This document shows positions 52,301 through 64,000 of a DNA stretch of 64,000 nt, piece after piece. The notes beneath the pieces were generated by a model. The model made no database searches. It was given only the letters and a program-made list of their open reading frames with translations, and was not told the DNA's origin. The stretch's first letter is position 1. Each line of letters opens with the position of its first letter. The stretch spans positions 83,832,001 through 83,896,000 of the forward strand of contig JAZBRS010000020.1 of assembly GCA_037176725.1 (NCBI GenBank). Reading direction: 5' to 3'. The position numbers and the translations under genes are program-made. The DNA is from Posidonia oceanica. Taxonomy: Eukaryota > Streptophyta > Magnoliopsida > Alismatales > Posidoniaceae.

Positions 52301-54304
52301 GTTCGCCTTAAACCAATGTGGCAAAGGATTTGGGGGCGGGTGAACCTCTGGGAACTTCAGGAGTGATGCAACCTTTGGCAAGATGACCGTGAGCGGTTCC
52401 ACCAGTGGGGAGAATTTTCGCTTCTTAGTGGGTGGCCTTCTTTGCCTCAGGTATGAGCCTTGCTGAACTGGTGCGGCAGGGTAGACCAGTCTAGCAGTGG
52501 TTGTGATCTGTGGTGTGGGTGGATTCCTAGGTGTAGGAGCATACACCATCTGAGCTGGGGCAGGCCGGGATGGCAAGTGAACAGGCACAGCAGGAGAGTC
52601 GACGAATGCAACAGCGGTTTTCGGCGAATCCTTCTTCTTTGGTCGGTTGTTGCTGCTGCCATTGTTGTTGTTGGAGGCGCTGCTGTTGGCACTGTTATTG
52701 CTGGTCACGGCCTGCTTAGCGAACGCAGAGAGAGCTGGGAAGTTGCCACTCCGCAAAGAACTCTCCACGCGCGCTCCAGCTCGGATAAGTGCAGCAAAAG
52801 TAGTGACTGGTTGAATGCTAAGCAGAGCTCCAAGAGATGGCTACGCCCCTTTGATAACGATCTCAATAGACTCCTCGTTAGAGGGTCTATCTCGGACTTG
52901 TGAGGCAAGGGCGCACCAGCGGCCGACATACTCCTCGAACGGCTCGCCGGAATTCTGCTTAATTGCGATCAAGTCCGCTCGCTTTGGGACTAGATCGAGG
53001 TTGAAGGAGTATTGTTCTAGGAACGCCTGACTGAGGTCGTTCCAAGTCTTGATGGCTGACATATCAAGCGATGTGAACCACTTGAGTGCCGGCCCGGTCA
53101 AGCTCTTCTGGAACAGGCGGATAAGCAACCTCTCGTCAGCCTGAAGCTGAGCGAGATCACCGCAATACGCATTCAGGTGTGCTACGGGGCAGCCCCTACC
53201 ATTGTATTTCTCGAAGTCTGGGATTTTGAACTTCGGAGGGAGTACCGCCTCTGGAAAGCAGCAGAGGTCTCGAAATTGGTAGGTCTGGTGCTCAGTACCC
53301 TGCACTAGTCGTAGTGCCTTTTCCAAGACATCCATCCGGTTGTTGATGGGGTCTGGATTTGTTGCCACAGGAGAGGGATTGGCAGGGGTAGTGAGCACAT
53401 ACGCCGAATGGATCGCACCTAAGTGCTCCTCCGGATCTACCATAGCGTCGCCTGGTGGAGCAACGGGATGGCCGATGTATCCGTGTTGGGGAACTGTGTA
53501 TGCAGGGATGAATGCGGGGTTCTGGGCCTGATGCAAGGGAGGAGGGTAAAAGACATGCTGTGCTGTGGGAGGGGTAGGATGCTGGAGCACAAGTTGCTGT
53601 GCAAGCGGGGCAGCGGACAGCGAGCCAGTGGAGTACTAGGCTCCAGGCAGCCCAAAGGACTGACCACCAGGAGGAAGAGGAGCATGCTGTGCTAAGTGCT
53701 GTGTAGAAGGAGGCGGTAACCGGGCCCCCATCATCAGAACCGTGAGCGGTTGAGACGATGGTCGAGGCGGAGGTGTGGAGGTAGATGCATGAAATGCCGG
53801 AACTGGCCTCAAGGGAACCTCAGGAGCGACAGGAGCAGATGAGGGACGAACCGATAGAGCCATGCCCTGCAGTCACTGGGCAAGCTCCATCAGGTGTTGG
53901 TACTGAGCTTCAGGCGTTCCGTCAATAGGAACGCTGGAGTGCAGTGCCGGCGAGGATTGAGAGGCAAATGGCACGGACACAGACTGTCCGGGAGGAGTAG
54001 GCGCTATGGCAAAAGTCGCAGCAGTGGTAGGAGGGATGTCAGAGGCGACGTATCCCTGGGAAGGAGGGGGCAATGGCGTCTCCGAAACGTGAGTAACGGT
54101 CATCAAGATAGACTCGGCGACCGGATCCGGAGGAAGAGATGCTTGCCACTGTCTCGGGACATACTGAGATCCTAGAGGTGTCAGGGGAGGAAACCCTAGC
54201 GTCAGAGGGGGAACAAGAGGGACAGAAGGAGGAACCGGAGGGGTCGGAGCGGAAACACCCTCCGTGACAGGAGCGAAGAGAGGCTCACTGATGTACTGGG
54301 CCAT
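46391..54304 (-). pseudogene. gag-pol: Gag-Pol of E3: seven nonsense codons, integrase core deleted
   Basis: Aligned to E1 it starts at ATG 54304 (MAQYISEP) and ends at the homologous TAG (46391-46393). The whole 7,914 bp stays in one frame. Premature stops lie at 53873, 53636, 52841, 50237, 49916, 48707 and 46592. Against E1 six are CAG to TAG and one is an Arg codon to TGA. Gag core, zinc-knuckle-like motif, protease, G-patch-like segment, reverse transcriptase (YVDDM), degenerate RNase H and most of the second RNase H are recognisable. At about 46900 (IRFVYM joined to ETHKDWHDK) roughly 0.9 kb present in E1 is missing in frame, removing the last RNase H Asp, the HHCC finger and all three DDE residues. 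It cannot make integrase. Confidence 0.92.
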
Positions 54305-55593
54305 TGCTGACCTAGAGCGCGTGAGAACAGGGCTGCGATAGGTATGCAAGCGGTGATTCCTAATAGGAGTTATCGTCGCAAAGGCGGATAGCTCAGAAGG
54401 GGAATGGTCATGAACAAGGTTGCAACAAGGATGCCAGAACGGGACGGTACTCAAGCTCCAGCAAAGGGAACTCGCTTACCGATCACTGCTGACACAGACA
54501 GAGACAAACAAGGATTAGAAACTGAAAGATAGATGCAAATGACTTAAGTTAGATGGCATGAATGATATGCATGCTTTCTAGTATGCCCCCCTCACCTATC
54601 TAGTGTATCCTAGTAGGTGGTCTACTTCGGGTATCCCCAGGTGTACGGGTCACCGACTCAGGTCAGAAAGAGTAGGCTCCCTGTCGAACTCCTAGCCAAA
54701 GCTGAGGAAATAACAGGGTGGTGCGTTGGTGGCCCTAACCCCGCCAAAGCGTGGGCAGTACACTCCATTACACCGACACGACCCCTAGACAAAGGGGGAC
54801 AGACCGACTGACTTGACCTACGCCAAAAGCGGTGGAACAAGAGGTCAGGACCATCCTTCGCAAACTAGTAGGTAGACTCAAATGAGAAGAATGCATGCCC
54901 TATATGATGCTTATGCAAATGCTTAAAGTTTTTTATCTTGCGCGTTTTATTAACCCAAGGGGGTGAAGGATTGTTTGAAGTCTCTAGTTGCTCCTAGAAG
55001 TTTTTTTTACTTGCCATTTTTAGTTAACCACAGGGAGAGCAAACAAGTCTCTACTATCCTAGACATGGCATGTGCGTAAGGGAAGAAAATCGGTCAAATA
55101 TGGCAAGCAGACAGCACACAACATAGCAAAAGGCAAGTGCATGGCATGTGCGAGTGTTTGTGAGCATAATAGTGAAGAAAAATCATTCATCATGTCAAAA
55201 GGCATGTATACAGGGCATGTGCGTGTGTAGTGACATAACAGATGTGTAAAAGAAAGCATTCATCATTCAAAAAGCATGTATTATTGCCAAACAAGTATGT
55301 AGACATGCATTGTGCAGGAAATAAAGCAATAAAAGAGTAAAGACAAGTAAGCTGCAAAGCAAATAAGAGCAGGAGCAAGGAAATAAGCAGGTAAACAAAC
55401 AATAGAGGCAAAGCAGAGCAAAACAGAGCACAAACCAAGGCAAAGGAGGTGCAAAACTTGAGCGGAGTAGCCACGAGGCGACTCGCTAGGAGTTTGCACA
55501 AAAAAGCGAGCAAAACAGGCAAAGGACACAAAGGCAATCAAAGAAAGCAAATCCCAAGCGAGCGAAAGCCAAGGCGAAAGCCAGAGTCTAGCA
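54305..55593 (-). promoter_or_regulatory. Leader of E3 between PBS and gag
   Basis: The gag-proximal 890 bp match the E1 leader. The PBS-proximal 400 bp (55195-55593) are unique here: T-rich on the coding strand, with GCTTTGC/CTTTGC words. GTCAG...GATCGGTAAGCG near 54475 is kept from E1. No gene. Confidence 0.65.
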
Positions 55594-55611
55594 TCCCCAG
55601 CAGAGTCACCA
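55594..55611 (-). promoter_or_regulatory. Primer-binding site of E3 (tRNA-Arg type)
   Basis: TGGTGACTCTGCTGGGGA on the minus strand, one base after the LTR end. One C-to-T change from E1. Leader and gag follow on the same strand, which validates the polarity used for E1. Confidence 0.85.
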
Positions 55612-55612
55612 C

Positions 55613-58600
55613 TGTAGTAATCTCAATCAGAATCAGGTTTACTATTAGTGGCTATGTTCGAGGAGGAGGGCTCAACTCGAAAATACTTAAAACAGAGGAG
55701 AAAAGATAAGAAAAGAAGAAGATAAGACAATTCAGAGTCGCCACTGTGTCTATTATCGGGAGACAAGGAAAACCAGGGGAAATGCGTGAGTTAACACGCA
55801 AAACCAAGCAAAAGATGCAATGCAAAGCAATGCAAAAGAAAACAAATGCAAATGAATGCCAAATGATATGACTCATGCCTAGGATAAGGGCAATATGGTC
55901 ATTGCGGGCCAAAAGACTGGGCAAGGACTCCTGTTACGTGCGGGGAAGGTGTTAGGCACCCCCGACACGCCCGAGAATCGGTCTTTCTAGGCTTACACTC
56001 ACATACGTAGGGAAATGCAGGTTTGAATGCCTAAATGCCAATGAATGCTTGAATGAATGCTCATAGGTGTGCTCTAAGTGGTTGTATGCAATGCAGGAAA
56101 GTAAACGTGCAGTCTAAGTGCTCAGCAACGCTGTCTGTGTTCCGGACTGGGCGAAACCAGGCTCGGGAGAACTCCAGGCAGTAAGCATCACTGCCCTATA
56201 TGCAAATGCAAGCGAAAAAGCAAAACGGCGGTAAAACCAAGCAATACGGGCGACATGCAGGAGAAAACAGCGTAAAACACGCAAAACAATGCGAGAAATG
56301 GAAGCGGCACGCGAAACGGTGCGAGAAAACAAAGCCAGCATGCAAAACAATGCAAGAAACAAGAACGGCACGTAAAACGGTGAGAGAAAAAAAGAACGGC
56401 ACGCAAAACGGTGCGAGAAACAAGAATGGCACACAAAATGGTGCGAGAAACAAGAATGGCATGCAAAATGGTGCCAAAAGCAAAGCGGGCACGCAAAACG
56501 GTGCCAAAAACAGAGCGGGCACGCGAACGGTGCCAAAAGCAAAGCGGGCAAGCAAAACGGTGCCAACGACAGAGCGGGCACACGAAACGGTGCCAAAAGC
56601 AAAGCAGGACGCAAAACGGTGCCAAAGACAGAGCGGGCACGTGAAACGATGCCAAAAGCAAAGTGGGCACGCAAAACGGTGCCAAAAACAAAGCAGGCAC
56701 GCGAAACGGTGCCGAAAGCAAAGCGGGCACGCGAAATGGTGCCAAAGCAGGCGAAATAAAACATCGATGAAACCATACAGATGCAAATGCTAAGAAAAAG
56801 AGCAAGAGAAGCAAAGAGGAGGTAAACAGCGCAAGTGTGAGAACGAGCGCCATTTAAAGACCACGCAAAGTTGGTGTGAAGACCTACAAAGGAGAAGGGA
56901 AACAAGTGGAAGGATTACCATTGTTTTGTGACTGTTTCCCACCAAAATGTCCCACGATGTGTCTCGCACGCTGCCAAGAGCTCGCGATGCGATCGGATCG
57001 TGGAAAAGGGGGAAGAAAGTCGCAATTAGTGGCAAATCCAGGGAAAACGCGACACGAAGCACTAGGAATATGCGAAAAGAGGAAGCAGAGTTGATAGATA
57101 GGAAGAGGAAGTCCTATTCTACATGCTCGAGAAATCAGAAAGCAAAAACAATGCATGGAATGTAAATGGTGTGCAAATGAATGCTGTGCAAGGGTTCAGG
57201 AGGACTTACCTTGGAAATCTGTAGCCTGATCTGAAAATTGCTTGATCCATGCTGAAGAGTGCTCCGCCGGAGTCCTCCAGGTAGCTTGGTTGAGAAGATC
57301 CAACGGCCGGATCTGAAGATATCCTAGCTTCAAGGCAGAGGGGCTAGAACAGGGGAGAAGAATGGATCTAAGTGTACAGGAGGTCCTAGGGGTGTGCACA
57401 ACAGGTCCTCCCATGTGAATGGGAGCTAAGAATGCTTAAGTGTGTGCAGGAATGCCAAATGCAAGAATGCATGAGTGCAATGCATGTAGAATGCAAGAAA
57501 AGACTTAGGGATGATTTTTCAGAAAACTGGGACCTTATACGCAATTTTTGAAAAAGTGGGGGTCTAAATGCAAGGATCTTGAAAAGTTTGGAGCTTTTAT
57601 GCAAAGTTTTTGAAAACTAGGGGGTCTGAGTGCAATTTTGCAAAATGCAGGGTTCAAAATGTAATTTTTCAAGATAAACATGCATCAGGACAAGTTTTGA
57701 AATCATATGGGAGATTGGCATGCAATTTTGAAATCAACAGGGTCTAAAATGCAATTTTGCAAGCAAAACAGTGGTCTTAGTGGTCTGGGAATGCAAACAG
57801 GGGTCTGTATGCAAATTTTCAAAACATGTAGGGTCTAAAATGCAATATTATAAGCAAAATGTGCATTTAAATGACTTTTATAAGCATGCAGAGGACCTAT
57901 GTGCAATTTTTAAAACATGCAGGGTCAAAAATGCAATTTTATAAGCAAAATATGCACTTAAATGACAGGCAGAGGATTTATATGCAATTTTTAAATCATG
58001 CAGGGTCAAAAATGCGATTTTATAAGCAAAATATGCATTTAAATGCATGCTGTGCATTAATGAGGGACCTATATGCAAAAATCAGAAAATATGAGGGAAA
58101 TGATACAATGCAGTAAGGAAAAATGGAAAATAAATGCCTAAGTTAACAGAACAGAGGACTAAACTGTAAATAAGAAAAACAACAGGGACCAGAAATGCAA
58201 TTTATCAAGGTAAAATTAGAGCATTAAATCAGATTATCAACTGGAGGACTAACATGCAATAATAAGGAATTAGAGGACTGGAACTAAAAAAACACTGAAG
58301 AGAAACACTGCAGAAGGACTAATATGCAATTAATCGATTTTTTAAGTTTTTCATGCAATATCATAAGATTTTAATGCGAAATTAAATGAACTTTAAACAG
58401 AGGCAGGACCAGAATGCAATAAGTTAAAAAAGCAAGGCAGATATGCAATTTATCAACAAAATACCATGGTAAAGAAAAAATAAAGGAACAGTGAAAGTTG
58501 CAGTGGCCATGGCACTGTAGCAACTGCTACCAGTGGCCATGACCGGCGGGAGGGGGTTGTTGGTGAGGCGCTGACTGGTCGGCGATGCTCTCCGGAGGCA

Positions 58601-61600
58601 GACGAAGCTCGGGTGACGTCCGGCGAGCCGCGACAGTACTTGGAGCAGGCCGGAGAAGACGTCGGAGCGTCGCAGACCTGCTCAGAGGCAGTCCGGGCGA
58701 TCGACGCGACGTCGACGCGATCTGAACGCACCGGCGTACTCCTGGAGGTCGTGCGGACCTCAGGCGACGATCGGCGAGGCGTTCTGCAGCTGGAGCGGCG
58801 ATCTGAGCTCAGAGCTTGCCGGAGAAGAAGAAGTTGACGGCGGCGTTGACTCCGGCACAGAGGGAGAGAAAGCCTAATCTAATGGCCGGAAAAGCAAGAG
58901 GGAGAAAGAACTAGCCTAGGGACGAAGAAAGTTACCTGTTTCCGCGGCTGAGTAGTCCCCCCGACGTCGGCTGGTTTTGCAGATACCGGCAGTGGTCGTC
59001 CGGCTGGTGCAGCCGTCGTCGGCGGCTCGCGGGCGCTTGGATCGACTCCACGTAGTCCTTCGGAGCTCGCTGGATGCTTGGAGCGAAGCTCTGAAGGCCG
59101 GAGGAAGGTTTCGCTTCAGTGGGTGGACTGCAGGTCGTCACAGGTGGGTGAGACTGTTCTCTGCTCTCGGGACCAAATGGAGGGCACTGGCGGACTTCTG
59201 GATGGTTGGTGATGGTGTAGGAGGGTTTAAGTTGGTCTGTAGAGGGCTGGTTCGGGAGTTTGCTGATGGAGGGATTTTTGGACAGAAAGTGACGCAGCTG
59301 TTTGTAGTGGAGGGCTGGTGCTGTGGTGAGGCTTGGAGCTGAAGCTCAGGTGGGTTTTGAAGGTGGTGTTCAGGCGGGTTTCTGGGTGAAGTTTGGAGGG
59401 GTTCTGTGGGTTGCAGTGTCGGGAATTTTTGGAGGATGGAGTGTTGGGTTGCTGAATTGTATCAGGTGGTGTTGGGGGGTGGTTTCAGGGTGTTTTGGGT
59501 CGTGGATTGGGGGGTTGTGAAGTTGGTTGTCTGGGTGAGATTGGGGGAGGAATTGAGGGTGATTTGCTGGGAGTTGGGTGTTCAGGTTTGGGTGGAAGAA
59601 AAGAGGAGGAAGAAGCTCGAATTTTCAGTGGAAGAAGGAGGAGATTCGGATGCTGGATGCTCTGGATTCTCTCACTCTCTTTGGACGACGAAAAGCGGAA
59701 GGAGGAGGAGTGGAGTCGAGGATTTTAAGCAGCTGCTGGGAGGAGAAGCGCGGGCTGGATTCACATCCACCAGCGCGGGCTGCGGCTGTTGATGGGAGAG
59801 GAGTGGCCAGCGAGAGGACTGGCATTTAATGCCACTGGAAGATCTACTGAGACGCGAGAGAGGAGGAGCAAACTGGAGCTGATGGCGATCGGGAGGGAGA
59901 AGAAAAAAAATTGAATTCAAAGAGGATGGAGGGAGACTGCTGGCGGGAGGAAGGAGGAACTGTGGAGGAAGAAGAAGAAGAAGAAGAAGGAGAGAAGAAG
60001 GCTGTGCGGGCCGGGCTGCTGTGCGAAAAGAAAAAAAAAAGAAAGAAAGAAAAGAAGGAAGGAGGGGGAAAAGGGCTGGACTGGGCCCAGCAGGAGAAGA
60101 AAGAAAAAATAGAAAGAAAGGAGGAAAGGAAGGAAAGGGAAGAGGAAGAGAAAGAAGAAAGAAATAAAATTGATAAAAATAAAATAAAAATAGATAAAGT
60201 TTTTAGAGTGATTGTGTTTTAAATTAGGACTTTGATTAAGCTTTTTAATGATTGTTTTTGGTTGGTTAATTGGGTTTAAAGGGGTTTTAGTTTTGATTAG
60301 GGGTTTTAAGGTTTTCTTTGCTTTTGATTTGTTTTTAATTTTGATTAAATGTTTGTTAAGTCTCTTAAGTTGTTTTTTAGTTATGTTTTTCTTGTTAAGT
60401 ACTTGGGATGTTAATTAGCATTTTTAAAGTTTGTTTTTAAATCAATTAGAGTGAGTTTTAGATTTTTGATTTTGGTCTTTTTTCCTTAAGTCTTTTTTGA
60501 TTTGCTCTTGATTTTTGTTTGTTAAGTTCTTTTAATATTTTCTTTAGTTAAGTTTTCTTGTTAAGTTTTTAATTAAGTGTTTTTAGATTTTTGATTGTTT
60601 GTTTTTCTTTTTAGTCAGGTTTTTGAATTATTCTTTTTAAATTTGTTAAGTTAGGTTTCTCTTTTCCTTAAGTGATTGACTTAGTGTTTTTTTTTTCTTT
60701 AATTGTTTTCTTTTCTTTTTAGGATTTGTTTTTGATTATTTTTTAGTAGGGTTTTTACTTTTGCTTGTTTTGGTTACATTTTAATTTTTTCCTTGATTTT
60801 ACAGCATTTTCTTTTGGTTTGTTTTGCATTTTTTTAGCTTGCATTCTTGGTTTTCCATTTTAGCTAAATTTAGTTAGGTTTTTGGTTTTTTAATGGTTTG
60901 CTTAAGTTTTTAATTATTTATTTTAGGATTTTAGTTTGCTTTCCTTCTGTTTTAGAGTTCTTGAAAGTTTTTAAGGGTTTTTTAAGGATTTAGTAAGAGA
61001 AAGGAAAAGGAAATTAAAAGGAAGAAGAAAAGGGAGAAATGGAGGAATAAAGAGGAAAGAGAGGAGCTGAAAGAAAATAATTTTTTGAAAGTCAAGGAAA
61101 TTACTAAAAATAGGATAAAAATAGGAATAAGATTGAGAAGAGATAGGAGCACAAGGTGGGCCTACAGCCAGGCAAGAGAAGAGGAGAGAAGGGGGGAAAA
61201 GAAGGAGGATAATCGGGAGAGAGAGAGGAGAGAGAAAAGAATAATCCAGGAGAGAGAAAAGGATAATTTGGGTAAAAGGAGGGTTTAGAGGTTTTGAAAA
61301 GGGGTGAATTTTGAGGAGTGTGTAGCCTAGGTCTCTAGTGTTGTTCCTAGAGTTTTGGTTTATTTTTGAGAAAGTTTTGGAAGGGTTTTGAGGTGTAGAA
61401 AAAGAGTAGTTTTGCCTAGGTTTTCTAGGGTTTTTGGGAGTGGTTTTGGGTTGAGAATTTCTAGGTGTTTGGGTAGGTTTGCTAAGTTGGGAATGGTGGG
61501 TTTTCCTATGGTTTTTGGGTAAGTTTTGGGTTAGGGAAAGGGGTGTAATCTTAGGTCAAGTTTAGGCTTGTTTTGAAGAGAAAGATGAAAAGGAATTGTG

Positions 61601-61679
61601 TAGTTTTGACCTAGGTTTGGATCCAGAAGTTGCCAGAAGATTCCAATTGATTCAAGCCTGTCAAAATGGGGTGTCAACA
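55613..61679 (-). repeat. E3 right LTR (5' LTR by polarity), 6.07 kb
   Basis: Homologous end to end with 33799-39854 at roughly 98% by eye; differences cluster in the first 120 bp and in the 30-bp array. In element sense it starts TGTTGACACC at 61679 and ends beside the PBS. No gene. Confidence 0.92.
56275..56755. repeat. About 30-bp tandem array, E3 right LTR
   Basis: Counterpart of 34455-34925 with similar unit number and scattered substitutions and small indels. Confidence 0.88.
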
Positions 61680-61684
61680 CTCAC
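61680..61684. repeat. Right target-site duplication of E3 (CTCAC)
   Basis: Equals 33794-33798; E2 sequence resumes here. Confidence 0.93.
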
Positions 61685-63182
61685 CGTGTGATGTGCAAAG
61701 CCAGTGGGGGATGCAATGGATTGGTGCGATGCAAATGCAAAGAAAGCACAAGGGATACAAGAAGGAAAATAGGGGGACCCATCGTGGTGGGTGTGCAATG
61801 GTCTCAGAGTGGGCATGCGTCGTGGCATCACGGGGTGACAAACAAGGTACATGCTAGTCATCACGGACCTCCCAACGCGGTGGGGGCCAAAACTTGAAAA
61901 GCACGGAGCCTCTGAGCGAGGTCAGGCAAAAGGTGCTCATCCTTGACTCCGATTTTCAAAAACAGGGAGAAGGAAAGGTAAATTATTGTGCATGCATATT
62001 TTTGGTGGCTTAGGATTCAAAACAGCTGCTGCCGAGAGGATGCTTTTGCATTTTCTAACTCAGGGGACTCGATCCTTACGCAACACTATGCCGAGTTGTG
62101 GTCGGTGGCTCTCATTCTCACTCTTGGCTCAGGATGAGGCCTTAACTTTACAGAGTATAGCCTTTGGCTGCACGTGGGTAGCAGAAGCATTGGATGTAGC
62201 TTCGTAGCCTCCGTCTTAACCTCTCGGGGACCGACTACCGCTATTGATGCTCTCGGATTGATTTTTCTTTTCCCCTCATCAGTGACTGGAGTTGCATCTA
62301 ACCTGCCAAGGAGGTAGTTGCTATCTGCACAGGGGAGTTGGAGCATGCTGCTGCGCTCAGAGGATGGGGCCAGGTCCTCCTGATAAGGTATCCCATGCAG
62401 TTGGCAATGCGGTGCTTGAAGTTGATAGCTGAGGGGGCTTCGATGCTCGTTCGAGTCACTCCTCTCATGAGCGCCTTCTTTCTTCAACTTCTTTCTTCAA
62501 CTTCTTTCTTCATTTTTCTCTTGTGCTTAGCATGCATATCATGTTATCATATATTTTTTCTCACATGATCTCTATTCTTTTGGACATGCATGACTTCGCC
62601 CACTTGGGGTAGTGGTCCCGAGTGAGGCGTTAAGAGTTTGGCTGATCGGCGTACACCTTCAGCCTCTACAATATGTACTTGCAGCCTCTGGCTATGCTCT
62701 GCTCTGCTTTGGTCCTCTCCATGTCTGGTGGACTCTCTTGATAAGGTGGATCTCGCTTGGGGAGTTTTGAAGCTCCACGAGATGCTCTATTCTGCTATCA
62801 GTCTCACTCTGTGGCCAAATGCAAGAGATGTCGCTGCTCGAGTGAGATTGTCACTGCTTGACATCCTCTAGGCGCTGCTTGTTTGTCCAAAGTCGGGTTT
62901 CTGATTATACAAATGTCTGTGGGTTTTGTATTTTTTAGAAAGGGGGAGGGACAAACATATTTTTGGGTTTTTGCATTGGTTTTGTATTTTTATGGTTTTT
63001 GGCTTAGAAAAACATAAAAGGGAAAACCAGTAGCGAGGCGAAGAAAATATTTTGGTGTTTTTTTATTTTCTTGATTGATTTTTTTTGGTGCTTTTGTATT
63101 TTATAGGGTGCAAGAAATGATATGTATACAGAAGATGAAAATGCATGAGAGTGGCATATATGTGCAGTATGATGTGTATGTG
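61685..63182. other. E2 noncoding region resumed after E3
   Basis: The first part (about 61770-62280) matches the E1 block at 8045-8545, including CTCTGAGCGAGGTCAGGCAA. From 62280 to 63182 the DNA is unique in the window: a CTTCTTTCTTCAA tandem (62475-62515), then an unidentified stretch and a T-rich tract. No credible ORF. Confidence 0.6.
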
Positions 63183-63597
63183 CAATGTGATAAGTTGACG
63201 GACCTATCACCGAATAGTTAGGGATATCAGCCCGATGATGACAGGTTAACGGACCTATCGCCGAGCAGTTAAGGGTGCCAGCCTGATGATGACAGGTTAA
63301 CGGACCTATCACCGAGCAGTTAGGGGTGCCAGCTCGATGATGACAGGTTAAGGGACCTATCTTCAAGCAGTTAGGGGTGCCAGCCCGATGATGACAGGTT
63401 AACGGACCTATCGCCGAGCAATTAGGAGTGCCAGCCCGATGATGACAGGTTAACGGACCTATCGCCAAGCAGTAAGGGGTGCCAGCCCGATGATGATAGG
63501 TTAACAGACCTATCGCCGAGCAGTTAGGGGTGCCAGCCCGATGATGACAGGTTAACGGACCTATCGTCGAGCAGTTAAGGGTGCTAGGCCGATGCAA
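63183..63597. repeat. 51-bp tandem hairpin array m2 of E2
   Basis: GACAGGTTAACGG starts at 63240, 63291 and 63342 and continues at about 51 bp, eight units in all. Each has GA(C/T)AGGT...ACCTATC and GGCA-type/GAGCAGTTAGGGGTGCC pairing. It corresponds to the m2-type unit of E3 (43350) and, reversed, to E1 m2. Confidence 0.88.
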
Positions 63598-63725
63598 GGA
63601 TTCATGCAGGAGAAAGGAACGCATGTTTTTAGGTTTTTGCTGTTTTTATGCTTCTTATGATTTTCTAACAAGGTAAGGAAACGCAAAAAAAAACAAAACA
63701 AAACGAAAAGAAAAGACAGTGCAGG
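63598..63725. other. E2 DNA before the E4 insertion
   Basis: About 130 bp of unremarkable A-rich DNA. GCAGG at 63721-63725 is the candidate left target duplication of E4; the partner is outside the window. Confidence 0.5.
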
Positions 63726-64000
63726 TGTTGACACCCCATTTCGACAAGGCTGAATTGGCAAGATCTCGGGCGGCTAGGAAAAACCCAAAATCGCACATTC
63801 CTCTTCATCCTTCTTCCCAAATCAAAACTCCAGCTCAAACCTCAAAGCCAAACCTAGAACCACACCCATTTTCTAACTCCAAAACCTTACCCTGGAACCG
63901 TCCCAAAACCCTACCCTGAAACCATCCAAAGCCCAAGCCAAAACCAAACCCTAACCCTCCTTTCTACCCTTCAAAACCAGCCAACTTGACCTAAGCCTTT
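63726..64000 (+). mobile_element. E4: start of an E1-type LTR, element sense +
   Basis: TGTTGACACCCCATTTCGAC and what follows match the reverse complement of the E1 LTR end (6480 downwards, to about 6200) with a few percent differences. The LTR start therefore lies here and the element runs rightward out of the window. It may be a 5' LTR or a solo LTR. Confidence 0.85.

Larger units (their letters stand above)
33799..61679 (-). mobile_element. E3: giant Tat/Ogre-like Ty3 retrotransposon, canonical order, decayed
   Basis: E3 is 27,881 bp, flanked by CTCAC. Reading minus: 5' LTR (61679-55613), PBS, 1.3 kb leader, gag-pol, spacer, second ORF, 3' spacer, 2.8 kb of tandem hairpin arrays, PPT, 3' LTR (39854-33799). 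The LTRs differ by roughly 2% by eye, so it is older than E1. Gag-pol and the second ORF have kept their frames but carry nonsense codons, and an integrase segment is missing. Confidence 0.93.
29883..63725 (-). mobile_element. E2: Tat-like element, 3' part only, interrupted by E3 and E4
   Basis: E2 enters H inside the second RNase H coding region (candidate target duplication CCATG at 29878-29882; its partner is not in the window). The visible parts are the 3' LTR (29883-32189), PPT and 3' noncoding arrays to 33798, then 61680-63725 after the E3 insertion. E4 interrupts it again at 63726. No coding region of E2 is seen. Polarity follows from the PPT beside its LTR. Confidence 0.8.

Noticed and set aside
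63900..63960. Telomere-like CCCTAA words near the right edge
   Set aside because: Isolated words inside an E1-type LTR start; they match the E1 LTR and are not a tandem telomeric run.

Overview
The window is plant nuclear DNA made almost entirely of nested, giant Ty3/gypsy LTR retrotransposons of the Tat (Ogre-like) lineage. No ordinary host gene is visible. The lineage call rests on the pol order (protease, reverse transcriptase, a degenerate RNase H, a second archaeal-type RNase H, DD35E integrase, no chromodomain), a primer-binding site resembling the 3' end of plant tRNA-Arg, and LTRs of 2.3 to 6.4 kb. I infer a flowering plant with a repeat-rich genome and cannot name the species.

Five layers can be separated. 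(H) A decayed pol gene on the + strand is seen at 1-39 and resumes at 28323-29882. (E1) A 28.3 kb element fills 40-28322. It has 6.44 kb LTRs differing at only about 16-20 sites, a 5-bp target duplication (ATGTG), an open 2,953-codon gag-pol and a second ORF with a plant-mobile-domain-like product. (E2) A second element enters H at 29883. Its 2.3 kb LTR and 3' noncoding region are visible at 29883-33798 and 61680-63725. (E3) A 27.9 kb element lies inside E2 at 33799-61679 with target duplication CTCAC. Its gag-pol has seven nonsense codons and an in-frame integrase deletion. (E4) The first 275 bp of another LTR enters E2 at 63726 and runs off the window.

Element polarity was read from the primer-binding site (PBS) and polypurine tract (PPT). 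In E1, E2 and E3 both signals, where present, put the LTR sense on the minus strand. E3 is canonical: 5' LTR, PBS, leader, gag-pol, second ORF, hairpin-rich tandem arrays, PPT and 3' LTR all read on the minus strand. E1 is not: its LTRs, PBS and PPT read minus while gag-pol and the second ORF read plus, so about 13.3 kb of its interior (roughly 8.53-21.85 kb) is inverted. E1 also has the youngest LTRs and the intact gag-pol, which makes this the main oddity of the window.

The noncoding parts are unusually structured. The region between the second ORF and the PPT holds tandem arrays of short palindromes whose stems show compensatory changes between units. It also holds a three-segment module able to form two mutually exclusive hairpins, present in E1, E2 and E3. 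The LTRs carry about 30-bp K/R-codon-like arrays (organised as 90-bp higher-order units in E1), a second copy of the first 12 nt of the PBS, and in E2 repeated perfect hairpins.
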